DNA of 64,000 nt, from assembly GCF_002846365.1 (NCBI RefSeq), contig NZ_PJMW01000002.1:1-64000 (forward strand). Direction: 5' to 3'. The position numbers and the translations under genes were made by a program. Positions 16,715 through 25,709 of the stretch are shown one piece after another (position 1 is the first letter of the stretch; every line of letters begins with the position of its first letter). This stretch comes from Nocardia fluminea (GTDB lineage: Bacteria > Actinomycetota > Actinomycetes > Mycobacteriales > Mycobacteriaceae). The notes beneath the pieces were generated by a model. It made no database searches. It saw only the letters and a program-made list of their open reading frames with translations, and had not been told where the DNA came from.

Positions 16715-17671
16715 TTATCTGTCTCCAGCCGGTTGCTCGGCGTGAAGTGAATAGTATTCGGCTTCGTGTTCGGCCGGTGGTCGCCGGCCGAGGCGGTGCA
16801 TGATCCGGGACTGGTTGAACCAACCGACCCAGTCCGCGGTGAGGAACTCGACGTCGGCGATCCGAGTCAGCGGGCCCCGCCGGAACGGGGAATCATCGCG
16901 AATCGCCTCGGTCTTGTAGAGTCCGATCGTGGTCTCGGCCAGCGCATTATCGTAGGCATCACCAACCGACCCGATCGACGGACGTAGATCCGAAAGTGCC
17001 AGTGTCTCACCAAGTTTCACCGCTGTGTATTGAGATCCCGCATCGGAATGATGTATCGCTCCACCGATCGGATGGCCTTCGCGGGCCCGCAGCGCGACCG
17101 CTTGCCGGATCGCTTTCTCCACGAACGCGGTGTGTTTGCTGGTCGAGCATTCCCAGCCCAGGATCCGGCCTGCGTAGGCATCGATGACGAACGCGGTGTA
17201 GACGAACACGCCACTTGCCAGCCGGACATAGGTGAAGTCGGCGACGAGCAGCATGTTCGGTGCCGGGACCCGGAACTGGCGGTCGACCAGGTCCGGCGCC
17301 CGCGACGCGGCCGGGTCCGGTTCGGTGGTGCGGACCTTCTTGCGTCGCACAACACCTTTCCATCCGTTGATGCGCATCAGCCGTTCCACCGTGCACCGAG
17401 CAACCGGAATGCCGCGTCTTTGCAGGTAAGCCCACATCTTCGCCGCCCCATACAACGACTCCGGCGTCCGCCGGCCCCGCTCGTCGGGCTCGTAATGCCC
17501 GGCAAGGACCTCGGTGAGGGTGGTGTCCCACAGCGCCCGTTTCGACGGCGCCCGCCGCACCCAGGCATGGAAAGTTCTCGGGGCGATCTTGACGCCGTGC
17601 GCAGTCAGCGCACGGCAGATCGGAACGACCCCGAACCGAGCCCGATGCTCGGCGATGAACGCGCAAACTAC
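16715..17671 (-). CDS. IS3-family transposase OrfB
   Basis: The DDE transposase of the element at 16685-18033. Catalytic residues are visible as VADFTYV (D), HHSDAGSQYT (D) and NALAETTIGLYKTE (E, seven residues before K). The HTH_21-like segment with WVRRAPSKRALWD leads the frame. This frame overlaps the orfA stop in the -1 phase, so it is expected to be made as an OrfAB fusion by programmed frameshifting. It appears intact. Confidence 0.88.
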   Translation of the reverse strand, partial: VVCAFIAEHRARFGVVPICRALTAHGVKIAPRTFHAWVRRAPSKRALWDTTLTEVLAGHYEPDERGRRTPESLYGAAKMWAYLQRRGIPVARCTVERLMRINGWKGVVRRKKVRTTEPDPAASRAPDLVDRQFRVPAPNMLLVADFTYVRLASGVFVYTAFVIDAYAGRILGWECSTSKHTAFVEKAIRQAVALRAREGHPIGGAIHHSDAGSQYTAVKLGETLALSDLRPSIGSVGDAYDNALAETTIGLYKTEAIRDDSPFRRGPLTRIADVEFLTADWVGWFNQSRIMHRLGRRPPAEHEAEYYSLHAEQPAGDR

Positions 17672-17979
17672 CGCTGTCGCGGGTCGTTCGCCCGCGCGAA
17701 GAAAGACGTTGCCGCAGACAAGATTTCGATGGTTTGCTCGAGTTCTGCGATCTTACGTTTCTGCTCACGAATCGTCCGCGCCGCCTCCGTGGTCATCCCC
17801 TCGGCGTCACCGGTGTCGACCGCGGCTTGGCGCACCCATTTACGCAGGGTTTCCGCGGTCATTCCCAGCCTCGCGGAGACCGCTTTCATCGCGGCCCACT
17901 CGCTGTCGTAGTCGTCGCGGTGATCGACGACCAGCCGGACGGCCTTGGCTTTGGTCGCTTCGTCGTACTTCGCAGGCAT
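17668..17979 (-). CDS. IS3-family transposase OrfA
   Basis: A 103-residue DNA-binding protein: helix-turn-helix in MKAVSARLGMTAETLRKWVRQ and a C-terminal coiled coil (IREQKRKIAELEQTIEIL) that dimerises the transposase. Start ATG 17979 (MPAKYDEA). Confidence 0.88.
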   Translation of the reverse strand: MPAKYDEATKAKAVRLVVDHRDDYDSEWAAMKAVSARLGMTAETLRKWVRQAAVDTGDAEGMTTEAARTIREQKRKIAELEQTIEILSAATSFFARANDPRQR

Positions 17980-18033
17980 GATCTGCCCATCCTTCCCAAG
18001 TAAGAAGGTGGGCACCAAACCCGGGGCGGTTCA

Positions 18034-18241
18034 CGCTTCTTCTGGGAGCAACGCCGTCACGCCCAAGGAGACGAGGACGGAGGCCGCGAGGATCGCGCCG
18101 AAACAGATATTGTCCGGTCGCGATCGCGACTGTAGTTCCACGGATTCCCGCGCCGCGGGCAAAAAACAGGGAGAGCACGATGATGTCGTCGATGTTGGTC
18201 ACGAGGAAGAGCCCAACGGCCTGCAGGATCGACGTAATCAT
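18034..18241 (-). pseudogene. Cadmium resistance transporter CadD, N-terminal part
   Basis: The 5' piece starts MITSILQAVGLFLVTNIDDI, typical of CadD. After GQYL two bases appear to be missing and the frame shifts; the continuing sequence reads FGAILAASVLVSLGVTALLPEEA in the second frame before the IS end. The gene is therefore damaged twice. It was the last gene of the csoR-DUF2892-DUF302-cadD operon. Confidence 0.85.
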
Positions 18242-18425
18242 GCCAACAGGTACCTTTCTCCAGGGACGCAGTGCAGGTCGGCTGAGGATTGCTGGTTGTT
18301 TCGCGCTCGACCGTCACTGAACTGTCTATCACCGCCCTCGGGGCGGCGGGTCATTCGCGCTTGGCGACGGTTGCTGTCCAGAAGTTCGGCGGTAATGGCC
18401 ACGTGCCCCGCACGGAAGGATGTGG

Positions 18426-18839
18426 TCAGGCGTCCCGGTCGAGGGTCGCGAGTGCGGCAGTCAATCGGGCGGTGGCCTCCGCGGCGACGGGACGGAGTTG
18501 TGGGTCGCCGGTGACCTCGACCATGAGCTCGGGGTTCATGGCTTCGACGCGGATCAGGGTGGGGTCGTCGACGTCGCGGCGCACCACGACGTTGCAGGGA
18601 AGCAATAGGCCGATCTGGCGGTCGATGTCGACCGCCCGGTGTGCCAGCGGCGGGTTGCAGGCGCCGAGGATGCGGTAATCCTCCATGTCGTGGTCGAGTT
18701 TGGCCTTCAACGTGGCTGCCATATCGATGTCGGTGAGCACACCGAATCCTTGCTCGGCCAACGCAGCACGCACAGCGTCCACGGCATCGTCGAAGTCGAT
18801 ACGTAACGTGGTCGACAGGGCGAGTTCCATAGGGGGCAT
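18426..18839 (-). CDS. DUF302 domain protein
   Basis: A 137-residue cytoplasmic protein of the DUF302 (TT1751-like) family. Seen: FDDAVDAVRAALAEQGFGVLTDIDM at the start, the conserved ILGACNPPLAHRAV segment and LLPCNVVVR, which carry two cysteines. Function is unknown, but in many bacteria the family sits beside rhodanese/DUF2892 proteins and CsoR/CstR-type regulators, as here, which suggests a role in sulfur or metal stress. ATG 18839 or 18830 may be the start. Confidence 0.85.
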   Translation of the reverse strand: MPPMELALSTTLRIDFDDAVDAVRAALAEQGFGVLTDIDMAATLKAKLDHDMEDYRILGACNPPLAHRAVDIDRQIGLLLPCNVVVRRDVDDPTLIRVEAMNPELMVEVTGDPQLRPVAAEATARLTAALATLDRDA

Positions 18840-18855
18840 CCTTTTCGGTGAGGGG

Positions 18856-19092
18856 TCAGGTACGGGCTGGTGGGCAGGCGCCGGAGGCGATACCGGCGCG
18901 GCGCATGAGCAGCGTGGCCGGGCACCAGCCCACCGCGCTGTAGAGCAGCAGGTTCGCGCCGACGAGTGTCGGCACGATCAGCCACCACGCCGATATCGTC
19001 GCGGCGGCCGCGGTACCGGCGAGAACCAGAACCCCGGCCAGTAGTGGCACCAGCCGCGCAATGGTCCAGCCGCGACGGTCCAAAGGTGAGGT
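18856..19092 (-). pseudogene. DUF2892 (YgaP-like) membrane protein, 5' end displaced by IS
   Basis: A short membrane protein with two hydrophobic segments and GWCPATLLMRRAGI, characteristic of DUF2892. From 19092 the frame reads TSPLDRRGWTIARL. The missing start (ATG TCG ACC, with a GAAGGAG ribosome site) lies on the far side of the IS at 20385-20393. Removing the element and one copy of the 3-bp duplication GGT restores a continuous reading frame. A TTG at 19083 could allow weak translation of the remainder. Confidence 0.85.
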
Positions 19093-19122
19093 TGAGGTTC
19101 CCCCGCTGAGCCGGAGAGCGAA

Positions 19123-20016
19123 TTACCTGGTTCCGGCTGGAACCTGGCCATGGTAGCTGGCTTCGTACTCGTCGGGTGACTGCCAACCCAGCCTCTTCTG
19201 GATCCGCTGGGTGTTGTACCAGCCATCGATGTAGGCGAACAAGGCGTTCTCGGCGTCTTCCCTTGTCCGCCAACTGTTCCGATACACCAACTCGGTCTTC
19301 AGAGTGGAGAAGAAGTTCTCCATGAGAGCGTTGTCGTAGCTGTCTCCGACTGAACCCATGGATTGCGCTATCCCGTTGTCTGCCAACCGGTTAGCGAACC
19401 GGATTGCCGTGTAGGTCGACCCGCGATCGGAATGATGGACGAGCTGCCCGTCACGAACATCGCGGGTCCAGACCGCGTACTCGAGAGCGCCGAGAACCAG
19501 CTCGGTGTCACAACGGTCCGAGCACTTCCAGCCCACGATTCGGTTCGAGAACGCGTCCCGGACCGCGGCCAGCCAGAACACACCCTCGCCGCAGACGATG
19601 CGGGTGGCATCGGCGACCCACAGCCGGTCCGGCTCGCCGGCAGTGAAGTCCCGGTTGACCAGATCTGGAGCTGGGGCGGCACGCCGATCCTGTCGGGTCG
19701 AGCCCAGCCGCCACTTCTTCCGCAGGAACGCGCCCTGCAAACCCGCACTCCGCATCAACCGCTCAACGCGTTTGCGGCCGACCGAGAACCCGCGCCGGGC
19801 CAGCATCGCGTGAACCCGCGGCGACCCGTAAGTCCCGCCGGAGCTGGTATGGATATCGACGATCTCAGCCAGCAGCTCTTGGTCGGCCAGTTTCCGCCGT
19901 GACGGCGCCTTCGCCTGCCGCAACCAGCCGTAATACGTCGAGGACGCGATCCCCAGAACCCGTAATACGAGCTCGACCGGGTGCTGCGGATATTCATTGA
20001 CGAACCGCACAATCAC
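19123..20016 (-). CDS. IS3-family transposase OrfB
   Basis: A 297-residue DDE transposase: WVADATRIV (D), VHHSDRGSTYTAI (D), and NALMENFFSTLKTEL (E...K). Intact from ATG 20016, overlapping the orfA stop. Different subgroup from the transposases at 16715 and 43012. Confidence 0.92.
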   Translation of the reverse strand: MIVRFVNEYPQHPVELVLRVLGIASSTYYGWLRQAKAPSRRKLADQELLAEIVDIHTSSGGTYGSPRVHAMLARRGFSVGRKRVERLMRSAGLQGAFLRKKWRLGSTRQDRRAAPAPDLVNRDFTAGEPDRLWVADATRIVCGEGVFWLAAVRDAFSNRIVGWKCSDRCDTELVLGALEYAVWTRDVRDGQLVHHSDRGSTYTAIRFANRLADNGIAQSMGSVGDSYDNALMENFFSTLKTELVYRNSWRTREDAENALFAYIDGWYNTQRIQKRLGWQSPDEYEASYHGQVPAGTR

Positions 20017-20318
20017 CGCCGGGTCTGGCCGAGCTCCGAGGCGAAATACGCACTCGCATCACGCAATACAGCGTTGACCCGCTCCAGCTCGGCGACTCGT
20101 TTACGGAGTTGCTTGTTCTCCTCGGCCATGTCGGTCGTCGGGCGGTCGTGGCGGTGGCCGGCATCGGCTTCGGCTTGGCGGATCCAGTTCCGCAATGCCT
20201 CGTGATGCACCCCGAGTTGCTCGGCGAGCTTCCGGATCGTCGGCTTGGGATCGGACTCTCGATACAACCGCACGGCTCGAGCTCTCAACTCGTCCGGATA
20301 TTTCTTCGGTGCTGCCAC
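20013..20318 (-). CDS. IS3-family transposase OrfA
   Basis: A 101-residue protein with helix-turn-helix IRKLAEQLGVHHEALRNWIRQ and a leucine-rich coiled coil (ENKQLRKRVAELERVNAVL). ATG at 20318. Confidence 0.92.
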   Translation of the reverse strand: MAAPKKYPDELRARAVRLYRESDPKPTIRKLAEQLGVHHEALRNWIRQAEADAGHRHDRPTTDMAEENKQLRKRVAELERVNAVLRDASAYFASELGQTRR

Positions 20319-20384
20319 TGATCGACTCCTTCCGGTCCTATAGGACCACGGGTTGGAGCTCTCCGTGAAAGCGGGGGAACCTCA

Positions 20385-20402
20385 GGTCGACATGAATCTC
20401 CT
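20385..20402 (-). pseudogene. Stranded start codon and ribosome site of the DUF2892 gene
   Basis: Reading leftward: GAAGGAG, then ATG at 20393-20391, TCG ACC, then the IS end. These three codons belong to the gene that resumes at 19092. Confidence 0.85.
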
Positions 20403-20441
20403 TCTCGGATCGGCCCTCCGTCCGGGGTGGGTCACCGTGGA

Positions 20442-20738
<297 letters not shown>

Positions 20739-20743
20739 CTACT

Positions 20744-20759
20744 ATACCCCCTGGGGTAT
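20744..20759. promoter_or_regulatory. CsoR-type operator (csoR promoter)
   Basis: ATACCCCCTGGGGTAT, a 16-bp G/C-tract dyad of the form bound by CsoR/CstR proteins. The same 16 bases are at 22966-22981. Confidence 0.8.
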
Positions 20760-20773
20760 TCAACTCAGGCGTG

Positions 20774-22921
20774 TCAGTGGTGGGCGAAACTGATCCGCGG
20801 AAGGACTCGACCCAACCAGGCAGGTGACCACCAGGCAGCACGGCCGGTGAGCCGCAGGATGACCGGCAGCAGGACCAGCCGCACAACCAGGGCATCGAGC
20901 AGCACGGCGACACCGAGGATGATGCCCATTTCCTTCGGAGGCAGCGGTTCGGCGAGGGCGAATGTGAAGAACACCGCGACCATGACCGCCGCCGCGGCGA
21001 AGATCACGCGTCCGGAATGGGCCAGTCCTTCCACTGCCGCGGTCCGGGCGTCGCCGGTGTGTTCGAACTGTTCTTTGGCACTGGCCAGCAGGAACACGGT
21101 GTAGTCCATCGCGATGGCGAAGATCATGGCAAAGAAGAACACCGGTCCCCAGCCGTCGAGGAACCCTTGGGGAGTGAAGCCGAGCAGCCCCGCACCGTGT
21201 CCGTCCTGGAAGATCAGCTTCGCCACACCGAACGCTGCGGCGGTGGAGCCGAGGCTGACCAGTGTTCCCAGCGCTGCAATCAGCGGAGCTTGCAACGCGA
21301 CCAGCAGCAACACGAAGCCCAGGACCAGAATCACCGAGATGACAATCGGCAGGTAGTCGTTCAGCGCCTGCTGCAGATCCAGGTTCTCCGCAGGCGCGCC
21401 ACCGACCATGGCCTGGTCGGGCAACCGGTCACGCAACCCGTCGAGCACCGCGCTCATGCGTTCGTCGGAGGGATCCATAGCCGGTAGGGCCTGCATCATG
21501 ACCCACCCGGAACCGTCGACGGCGGACTGGCCGGGCGTCACCATCGCGATCCCCGCCCCCGCTGCCGCCTCGGCGGTGCTGTCGGCCTGATCGGCGGGGG
21601 TGATGATCTGCAGCGCGCCGGGCGCTCCCTCGCCGAGTTGACGTTGAACGAGCTCATAGCCTTGACGCACGGGTGCCTGCTCGGGCACCACCTGGATCGA
21701 GGGCATCGCCACCTTCAACCCGAGAACCGGCAGCGCCAGCACGATCAGCACTCCCGCCCCGGCGATCGCGAACGGCCACGGTCGGTCGTGGAGCAACTGT
21801 CCCCATCGTGCGAACCGCGGTGAACGGTGCTGCTGACGGGTCGCGTACGGCAACGCCGCAGCATTGATCCGCCCGCCGAGCGCGCCGAGCGCCGCCGGCA
21901 ACAACGTCAGCGTCGCGGCCAGAACGAACGCGACCGCGAGCATGATCCCCACCGCCATCGTCCGCACCGCCGGTGCCGGGACCAGCAGCACCGCCGAAAG
22001 GCTCACCAGCACAGTCAGACCCGACAACACCACGGCCTTACCTGCGGTGGCCATTGTCTCGGCGACCGCCCTGTGCGCATCAGCGGTCTTGCTCAGCGCA
22101 TCACGGAACCGGGCGACCATGAACAGCGCGTAGTCGATGCCCAGCGCGAGGGCGAACATCATCGCGAAGTTCATTGCCCACACCGAGATCGGGGTCACCT
22201 GATTCAGCAACACCAGGCCACCGGCCGACGCCACCAGCCCGGCAACAGTCAACAACAACGGTAACCCTGCCGCGACCAGCGAGCCGAACGCCAGGACCAT
22301 GATCAGCAGAGTGATCGGCCACGAGAACAGCTCCGCCTGAATCATCGCGTCGTGGTTGGCCTTGTTGAAATCACTCCACAACGCCGAAGCGCCAGTGGGA
22401 TACACCTCGACACCGTCACCGGAGAGCCCGGTCAATGCCGCCTTGTGTTCGTCCACAGCACGCACCATGTCGTCGGCTGACGCGTTCGCTCCCGCAATCA
22501 GGATCCCGGTATTCCCGTCCGGGCTGATACTCATCCCCGGCTGCGGTTCCAGCACGGCCCCGAACCGAGGGTCACCGGCGAACACCGCCGAAGCCTCATC
22601 CAGCACCGCCTGCATCTGCGGATCGGAGACCTGCGCGGTATCGGAATGCACCACCACCTGCACCGCCGCCGAAGAATTACCGCCGAAATGCTGCTGAGCC
22701 AATTCCCGGACCTGCACCGATTCCGAACCGTTGGCCTGCCACCCCGCACCTGCCAACGAACTGAACACACTCGGCGCGGCAGAACCCAGCGCAATGAGCA
22801 CCAGCAGCCACACCCCGACCACCACTCTGGCACGACCGGCCATCACCGACCCCAGCCGCGCCAGCGCACCTGTTCGGCCGGACCCAGCCGTGCTCGGCGG
22901 CTGCACCGTTGTCTCCGTCAT
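20774..22921 (-). CDS. MMPL-type RND transporter
   Basis: A 715-residue MmpL-like exporter: an N-terminal helix, a periplasm-facing domain, five to six helices (including the GIDYALFMVARFRD proton-relay segment), then a second repeat with AMDYTVFLLASAKEQFEHTGD and a final helix bundle. Length is at the short end for the family, which exports lipids, siderophores or small molecules. Start ATG 22921. Two CsoR-type operators upstream place it under control of the regulator at 20442; it and csoR read in the same direction, separated by 35 bp. Confidence 0.9.
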   Translation of the reverse strand: MTETTVQPPSTAGSGRTGALARLGSVMAGRARVVVGVWLLVLIALGSAAPSVFSSLAGAGWQANGSESVQVRELAQQHFGGNSSAAVQVVVHSDTAQVSDPQMQAVLDEASAVFAGDPRFGAVLEPQPGMSISPDGNTGILIAGANASADDMVRAVDEHKAALTGLSGDGVEVYPTGASALWSDFNKANHDAMIQAELFSWPITLLIMVLAFGSLVAAGLPLLLTVAGLVASAGGLVLLNQVTPISVWAMNFAMMFALALGIDYALFMVARFRDALSKTADAHRAVAETMATAGKAVVLSGLTVLVSLSAVLLVPAPAVRTMAVGIMLAVAFVLAATLTLLPAALGALGGRINAAALPYATRQQHRSPRFARWGQLLHDRPWPFAIAGAGVLIVLALPVLGLKVAMPSIQVVPEQAPVRQGYELVQRQLGEGAPGALQIITPADQADSTAEAAAGAGIAMVTPGQSAVDGSGWVMMQALPAMDPSDERMSAVLDGLRDRLPDQAMVGGAPAENLDLQQALNDYLPIVISVILVLGFVLLLVALQAPLIAALGTLVSLGSTAAAFGVAKLIFQDGHGAGLLGFTPQGFLDGWGPVFFFAMIFAIAMDYTVFLLASAKEQFEHTGDARTAAVEGLAHSGRVIFAAAAVMVAVFFTFALAEPLPPKEMGIILGVAVLLDALVVRLVLLPVILRLTGRAAWWSPAWLGRVLPRISFAHH

Positions 22922-23217
22922 GTTCTTTCACCTCTCCAGTGCCACGCCTTCTCCCAGGCAACTTGATACCCCCTGGGGTATCCATCAGCCAACACTGTAT
23001 ACCAAGGGGGGTATTGCTACCAGGAGACGCCCCCCTTTGCGAAAGCAGATCCGGTGGGTCTCGTCTGCATAGACGGCTCGGTTGACGACCCTCCTCGAGC
23101 GCCAGCCCGAGCGGACCCTGCGGATGACGAGGCGACGTCGAGGACCACCAAGTCCAGCAAGTCGGCGGGTAGAGCGGCGACCAGCGCCGTCCTACCCACC
23201 GACGTTATGCGTGTGGT
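22922..23217. promoter_or_regulatory. MMPL promoter region with two CsoR-type operators
   Basis: Operators are ATACCCCCTGGGGTAT at 22966-22981 and ATACCAAGGGGGGTAT at 22999-23014, 45-80 bp before the MMPL start. The rest, to the lspA stop at 23218, holds no gene that I can see. Confidence 0.75.
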
Positions 23218-23748
23218 TCAGTTCCGGTCGTTGGCGTGGTGAGCAGATGAGAGTTGCTCTCGCTCATCGGTGTTTCCGATCAGGGTCGTGATGACGAGGA
23301 CGACCGCTCCGAGCACGATGAAAGTGTCGGCGAGGTTGAAGGTGGGCCACCAACCGGTGTGCAGGTAGTCGGTGACCAAACCATCCGGCACACGGTCGAT
23401 AACGTTGGCGGCGGCACCGCCCAGAATCGCGGCGAGCGCAATCCGGGTGAGCAGGTTCGCGCGCGGCGCGAGGACCCATCCGGCCACCGCGACCGCAGTG
23501 GTGATCACCGTCGTGATGGACAACATCACCCAACTCGGCGCGTCGGCGGCGATCGAGAACGCGGCCCCGGGGTTGAACGCCAACCGCAGATCCAACGGCC
23601 CCGCCTCGATCGGCGAACCGTCCAGCGCGGATTGCGCCCACGCCTTGAGTGCCAGGTCGAGGCCGGCGAGTACGGCAGCGCCAGTGGCCCACCGCAGTCG
23701 CCGACCCCACCGTGACACGGTGGGGGCCGACGTCGCGGCGGCGGTCAC
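23218..23748 (-). CDS. Signal peptidase II (LspA), metal-operon paralogue
   Basis: A 176-residue membrane aspartic protease that cleaves prolipoproteins. Catalytic segments are visible: FNPGAAFS, GGAANVIDR (first Asp) and WPTFNLADTFI (second Asp). Four hydrophobic helices. GTG at 23748 overlaps the stop of the P-type ATPase, so it is coupled to it. An LspA homologue partnered with a Pb/Cd ATPase is known from lead-resistance (pbr) loci, so this is probably a dedicated paralogue and not the housekeeping enzyme. Confidence 0.92.
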   Translation of the reverse strand: MTAAATSAPTVSRWGRRLRWATGAAVLAGLDLALKAWAQSALDGSPIEAGPLDLRLAFNPGAAFSIAADAPSWVMLSITTVITTAVAVAGWVLAPRANLLTRIALAAILGGAAANVIDRVPDGLVTDYLHTGWWPTFNLADTFIVLGAVVLVITTLIGNTDEREQLSSAHHANDRN

Positions 23749-25709
23749 GTGGATGCTCCAGCCAGCACCGGGGCGGGCTTCGCCGTCGAATCAGGCAGCG
23801 AGGCGAGGGGTTTGGTGCGTCCGGCGCGGACACCGTTGGCGATCACGACGATCTCGGCGAGTTCGTGTACCAGCACCACCGCCGCCAACCCGAGGATCCC
23901 GAACAGTGCCAGCGGGATCAGGATCGTGATCAACCCCAGCGACAAGCCGACGTTCTGCAACATGATCCGGCGGGCCCTGCGTGCGTGCTCGAGAGCGCGC
24001 GGCAGGTGCCGCAGGTCCTCCCCCATCAGCGCCACATCAGCGGTCTCGATGGCGACATCGGTCCCCATCGCGCCCATCGCCACACCGAGGTCGGCGGTGG
24101 CCAGGGCGGGCGCGTCGTTGACGCCGTCGCCGACCATCGCGGTGAACCGCTCGGTGCGCAGTTCACCCACGATCCGAGCCTTGTCCTCGGGGCGCAGATC
24201 CGCGTGCACGTCCTCGATCCCGGCCTCAGCGGCCAAAGCGGCGGCCGTGCGGGTGTTATCGCCGGTGAGCATCGAAACTCGAATACCCAAGGCGTGCAAT
24301 CGGTCGATGACCTCGTGCGCCTCGGGGCGCAGTTCGTCGCGTACGGCGATCGCGCCGATGACCTGACCGTCGAGTTCGATCAGTACGGCGGTCGCGCCCG
24401 CGTGCTGCATCCGCTCGACATCGGCAGCCAGCCCACCGGGTTCGATCCAGCCCGGGCGGCCCAGCCGCGCCGGACGCCCGTCGACCAGCCCCGTCAATCC
24501 GGCGCCGGTGACGGCCTCGACGTCGGTGGCCGGAGTGAAGTTGCCGACGGCGGCGAGGATGGCGCGAGCGAGGGGGTGTTCGCTGCGGGACTCCAGCGCT
24601 GCGGCGACAGCGAGCACGGTTGCCTGCTCGACGCCGGCGACCGTCGAGATCTCGACGACAGCAGGCTTGTTCGCGGTCAGCGTGCCGGTCTTGTCCAACG
24701 CGACTTCACGCACCCGGCCCATCGCCTCGAGCGCGGCACCGCCCTTGACCAGCACACCCAACTTGCTCGCCGCACCGATCGCGGCCACCACGGTGACCGG
24801 CACCGAGATCGCCAGCGCACACGGCGACGCTGCGACCAGCACCACCAGCGCGCGTTCGATCCAGGTGACCGGATCTCCGAAGATCGCACCGATCACCGCG
24901 ATCGAGGCGGCCGCGATCATGATGCCGGGCACCAGCGGTTTGGCGATCTTGTCCGCCAGGCGCTGAGCATCGCCCTTGCGGGCCTGCTCGGCCTCCACGA
25001 TCCGCACGATCCGCGCCAGCGAGTTGTCCTCGGCGGTCGTGGTGACCTCGACGGTCAGCACACCGGTGCCGTTGATCGACCCCGCGAACACCTCCGCGCC
25101 CGGCCCGGCCTCCACCGGTACCGATTCGCCGGTGATCGCCGAAACATCCAGCGCACTCCGGCCGTCGACGATCACGCCGTCGGTGGCGACGCGTTCGCCG
25201 GGGCGAACCAGCATCCGGTCCCCCACCCGCAGCTCCGCCGGGCTGATCACAGTTTCGTTGCCGTCGCGCAGCACGGTGGCGCGGTCGGGGACCAGATTCA
25301 GCAGGGCGCGCAGACCACGCCGTGTGCGGGCGACGGCGTATTCCTCGAGACCTTCGCTGATCGAGAACAGGAACGCCAGCATCGCGGCTTCGCCGACCTC
25401 GCCCAGGATCACCGCACCGATCGCGGCGATCGTCATCAGCGTCCCGACCCCGATCTTGCCCTTGGCCAGGCGTTTCAGCGTGGAAGGGACGAAGGTGTAG
25501 GCGCCGACCAGCAATGCGGCGATCTCGAGGCCCAGCTCGACCGGGCCGGGGCCACCGGTCCAGCCGACGATCAGTGCCGCGACCAGCAGCACCCCTGCTA
25601 CCGCGGCGGCGCGCAGTTCGCTGACCTCCCAGAGCTTTTCGGGTTCCCGCTCCTCGGCCTCACCGTCTCCGGTGGGTTCGTCGTGTCCGCAGCCGCATGC
25701 GTCGCTCAT
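23745..25709 (-). CDS. CtpG-like heavy-metal P1B-type ATPase
   Basis: A 654-residue metal-exporting ATPase closely resembling mycobacterial CtpG, including the lead-in REPEKLWEVSELR and LEEYAVARTRRGLRALL. Cytosolic motifs are complete: TGES, DKTGTLT (phosphorylated Asp near residue 340), and GDGVNDAPAL. The membrane metal motif is SPC rather than CPC (VAASPCALAI). The N-terminus is a short Cys/His cluster (CGCGHD) in place of a full HMA domain. Start ATG 25709 overlaps the ArsR stop. Cd/Pb/Zn export is likely from the CmtR-like regulator and lspA partner. Confidence 0.92.
   Translation of the reverse strand: MSDACGCGHDEPTGDGEAEEREPEKLWEVSELRAAAVAGVLLVAALIVGWTGGPGPVELGLEIAALLVGAYTFVPSTLKRLAKGKIGVGTLMTIAAIGAVILGEVGEAAMLAFLFSISEGLEEYAVARTRRGLRALLNLVPDRATVLRDGNETVISPAELRVGDRMLVRPGERVATDGVIVDGRSALDVSAITGESVPVEAGPGAEVFAGSINGTGVLTVEVTTTAEDNSLARIVRIVEAEQARKGDAQRLADKIAKPLVPGIMIAAASIAVIGAIFGDPVTWIERALVVLVAASPCALAISVPVTVVAAIGAASKLGVLVKGGAALEAMGRVREVALDKTGTLTANKPAVVEISTVAGVEQATVLAVAAALESRSEHPLARAILAAVGNFTPATDVEAVTGAGLTGLVDGRPARLGRPGWIEPGGLAADVERMQHAGATAVLIELDGQVIGAIAVRDELRPEAHEVIDRLHALGIRVSMLTGDNTRTAAALAAEAGIEDVHADLRPEDKARIVGELRTERFTAMVGDGVNDAPALATADLGVAMGAMGTDVAIETADVALMGEDLRHLPRALEHARRARRIMLQNVGLSLGLITILIPLALFGILGLAAVVLVHELAEIVVIANGVRAGRTKPLASLPDSTAKPAPVLAGAST

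Larger units (their letters stand above)
16685..18033 (-). mobile_element. IS3-family insertion sequence in cadD (1,349 bp)
   Basis: Bounded by inverted ends TGAACCGCCCCGGGTT: left end at 16685 and its complement ending at 18033. It contains orfA and orfB in the same direction with a -1 overlap. Flanks read GCG on one side and GCC on the other in the cadD frame, compatible with a mutated 3-bp target duplication but not proof of one. Confidence 0.88.
19093..20384 (-). mobile_element. IS3-family insertion sequence in DUF2892 gene (1,292 bp)
   Basis: Imperfect inverted ends beginning TGAGGTTCCCCCGCT lie at 19093 and, complemented, at 20384. They are flanked by GGT at 19090-19092 and GGT at 20385-20387, a 3-bp target duplication typical of IS3. 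It carries complete orfA and orfB and looks recent. Confidence 0.93.
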
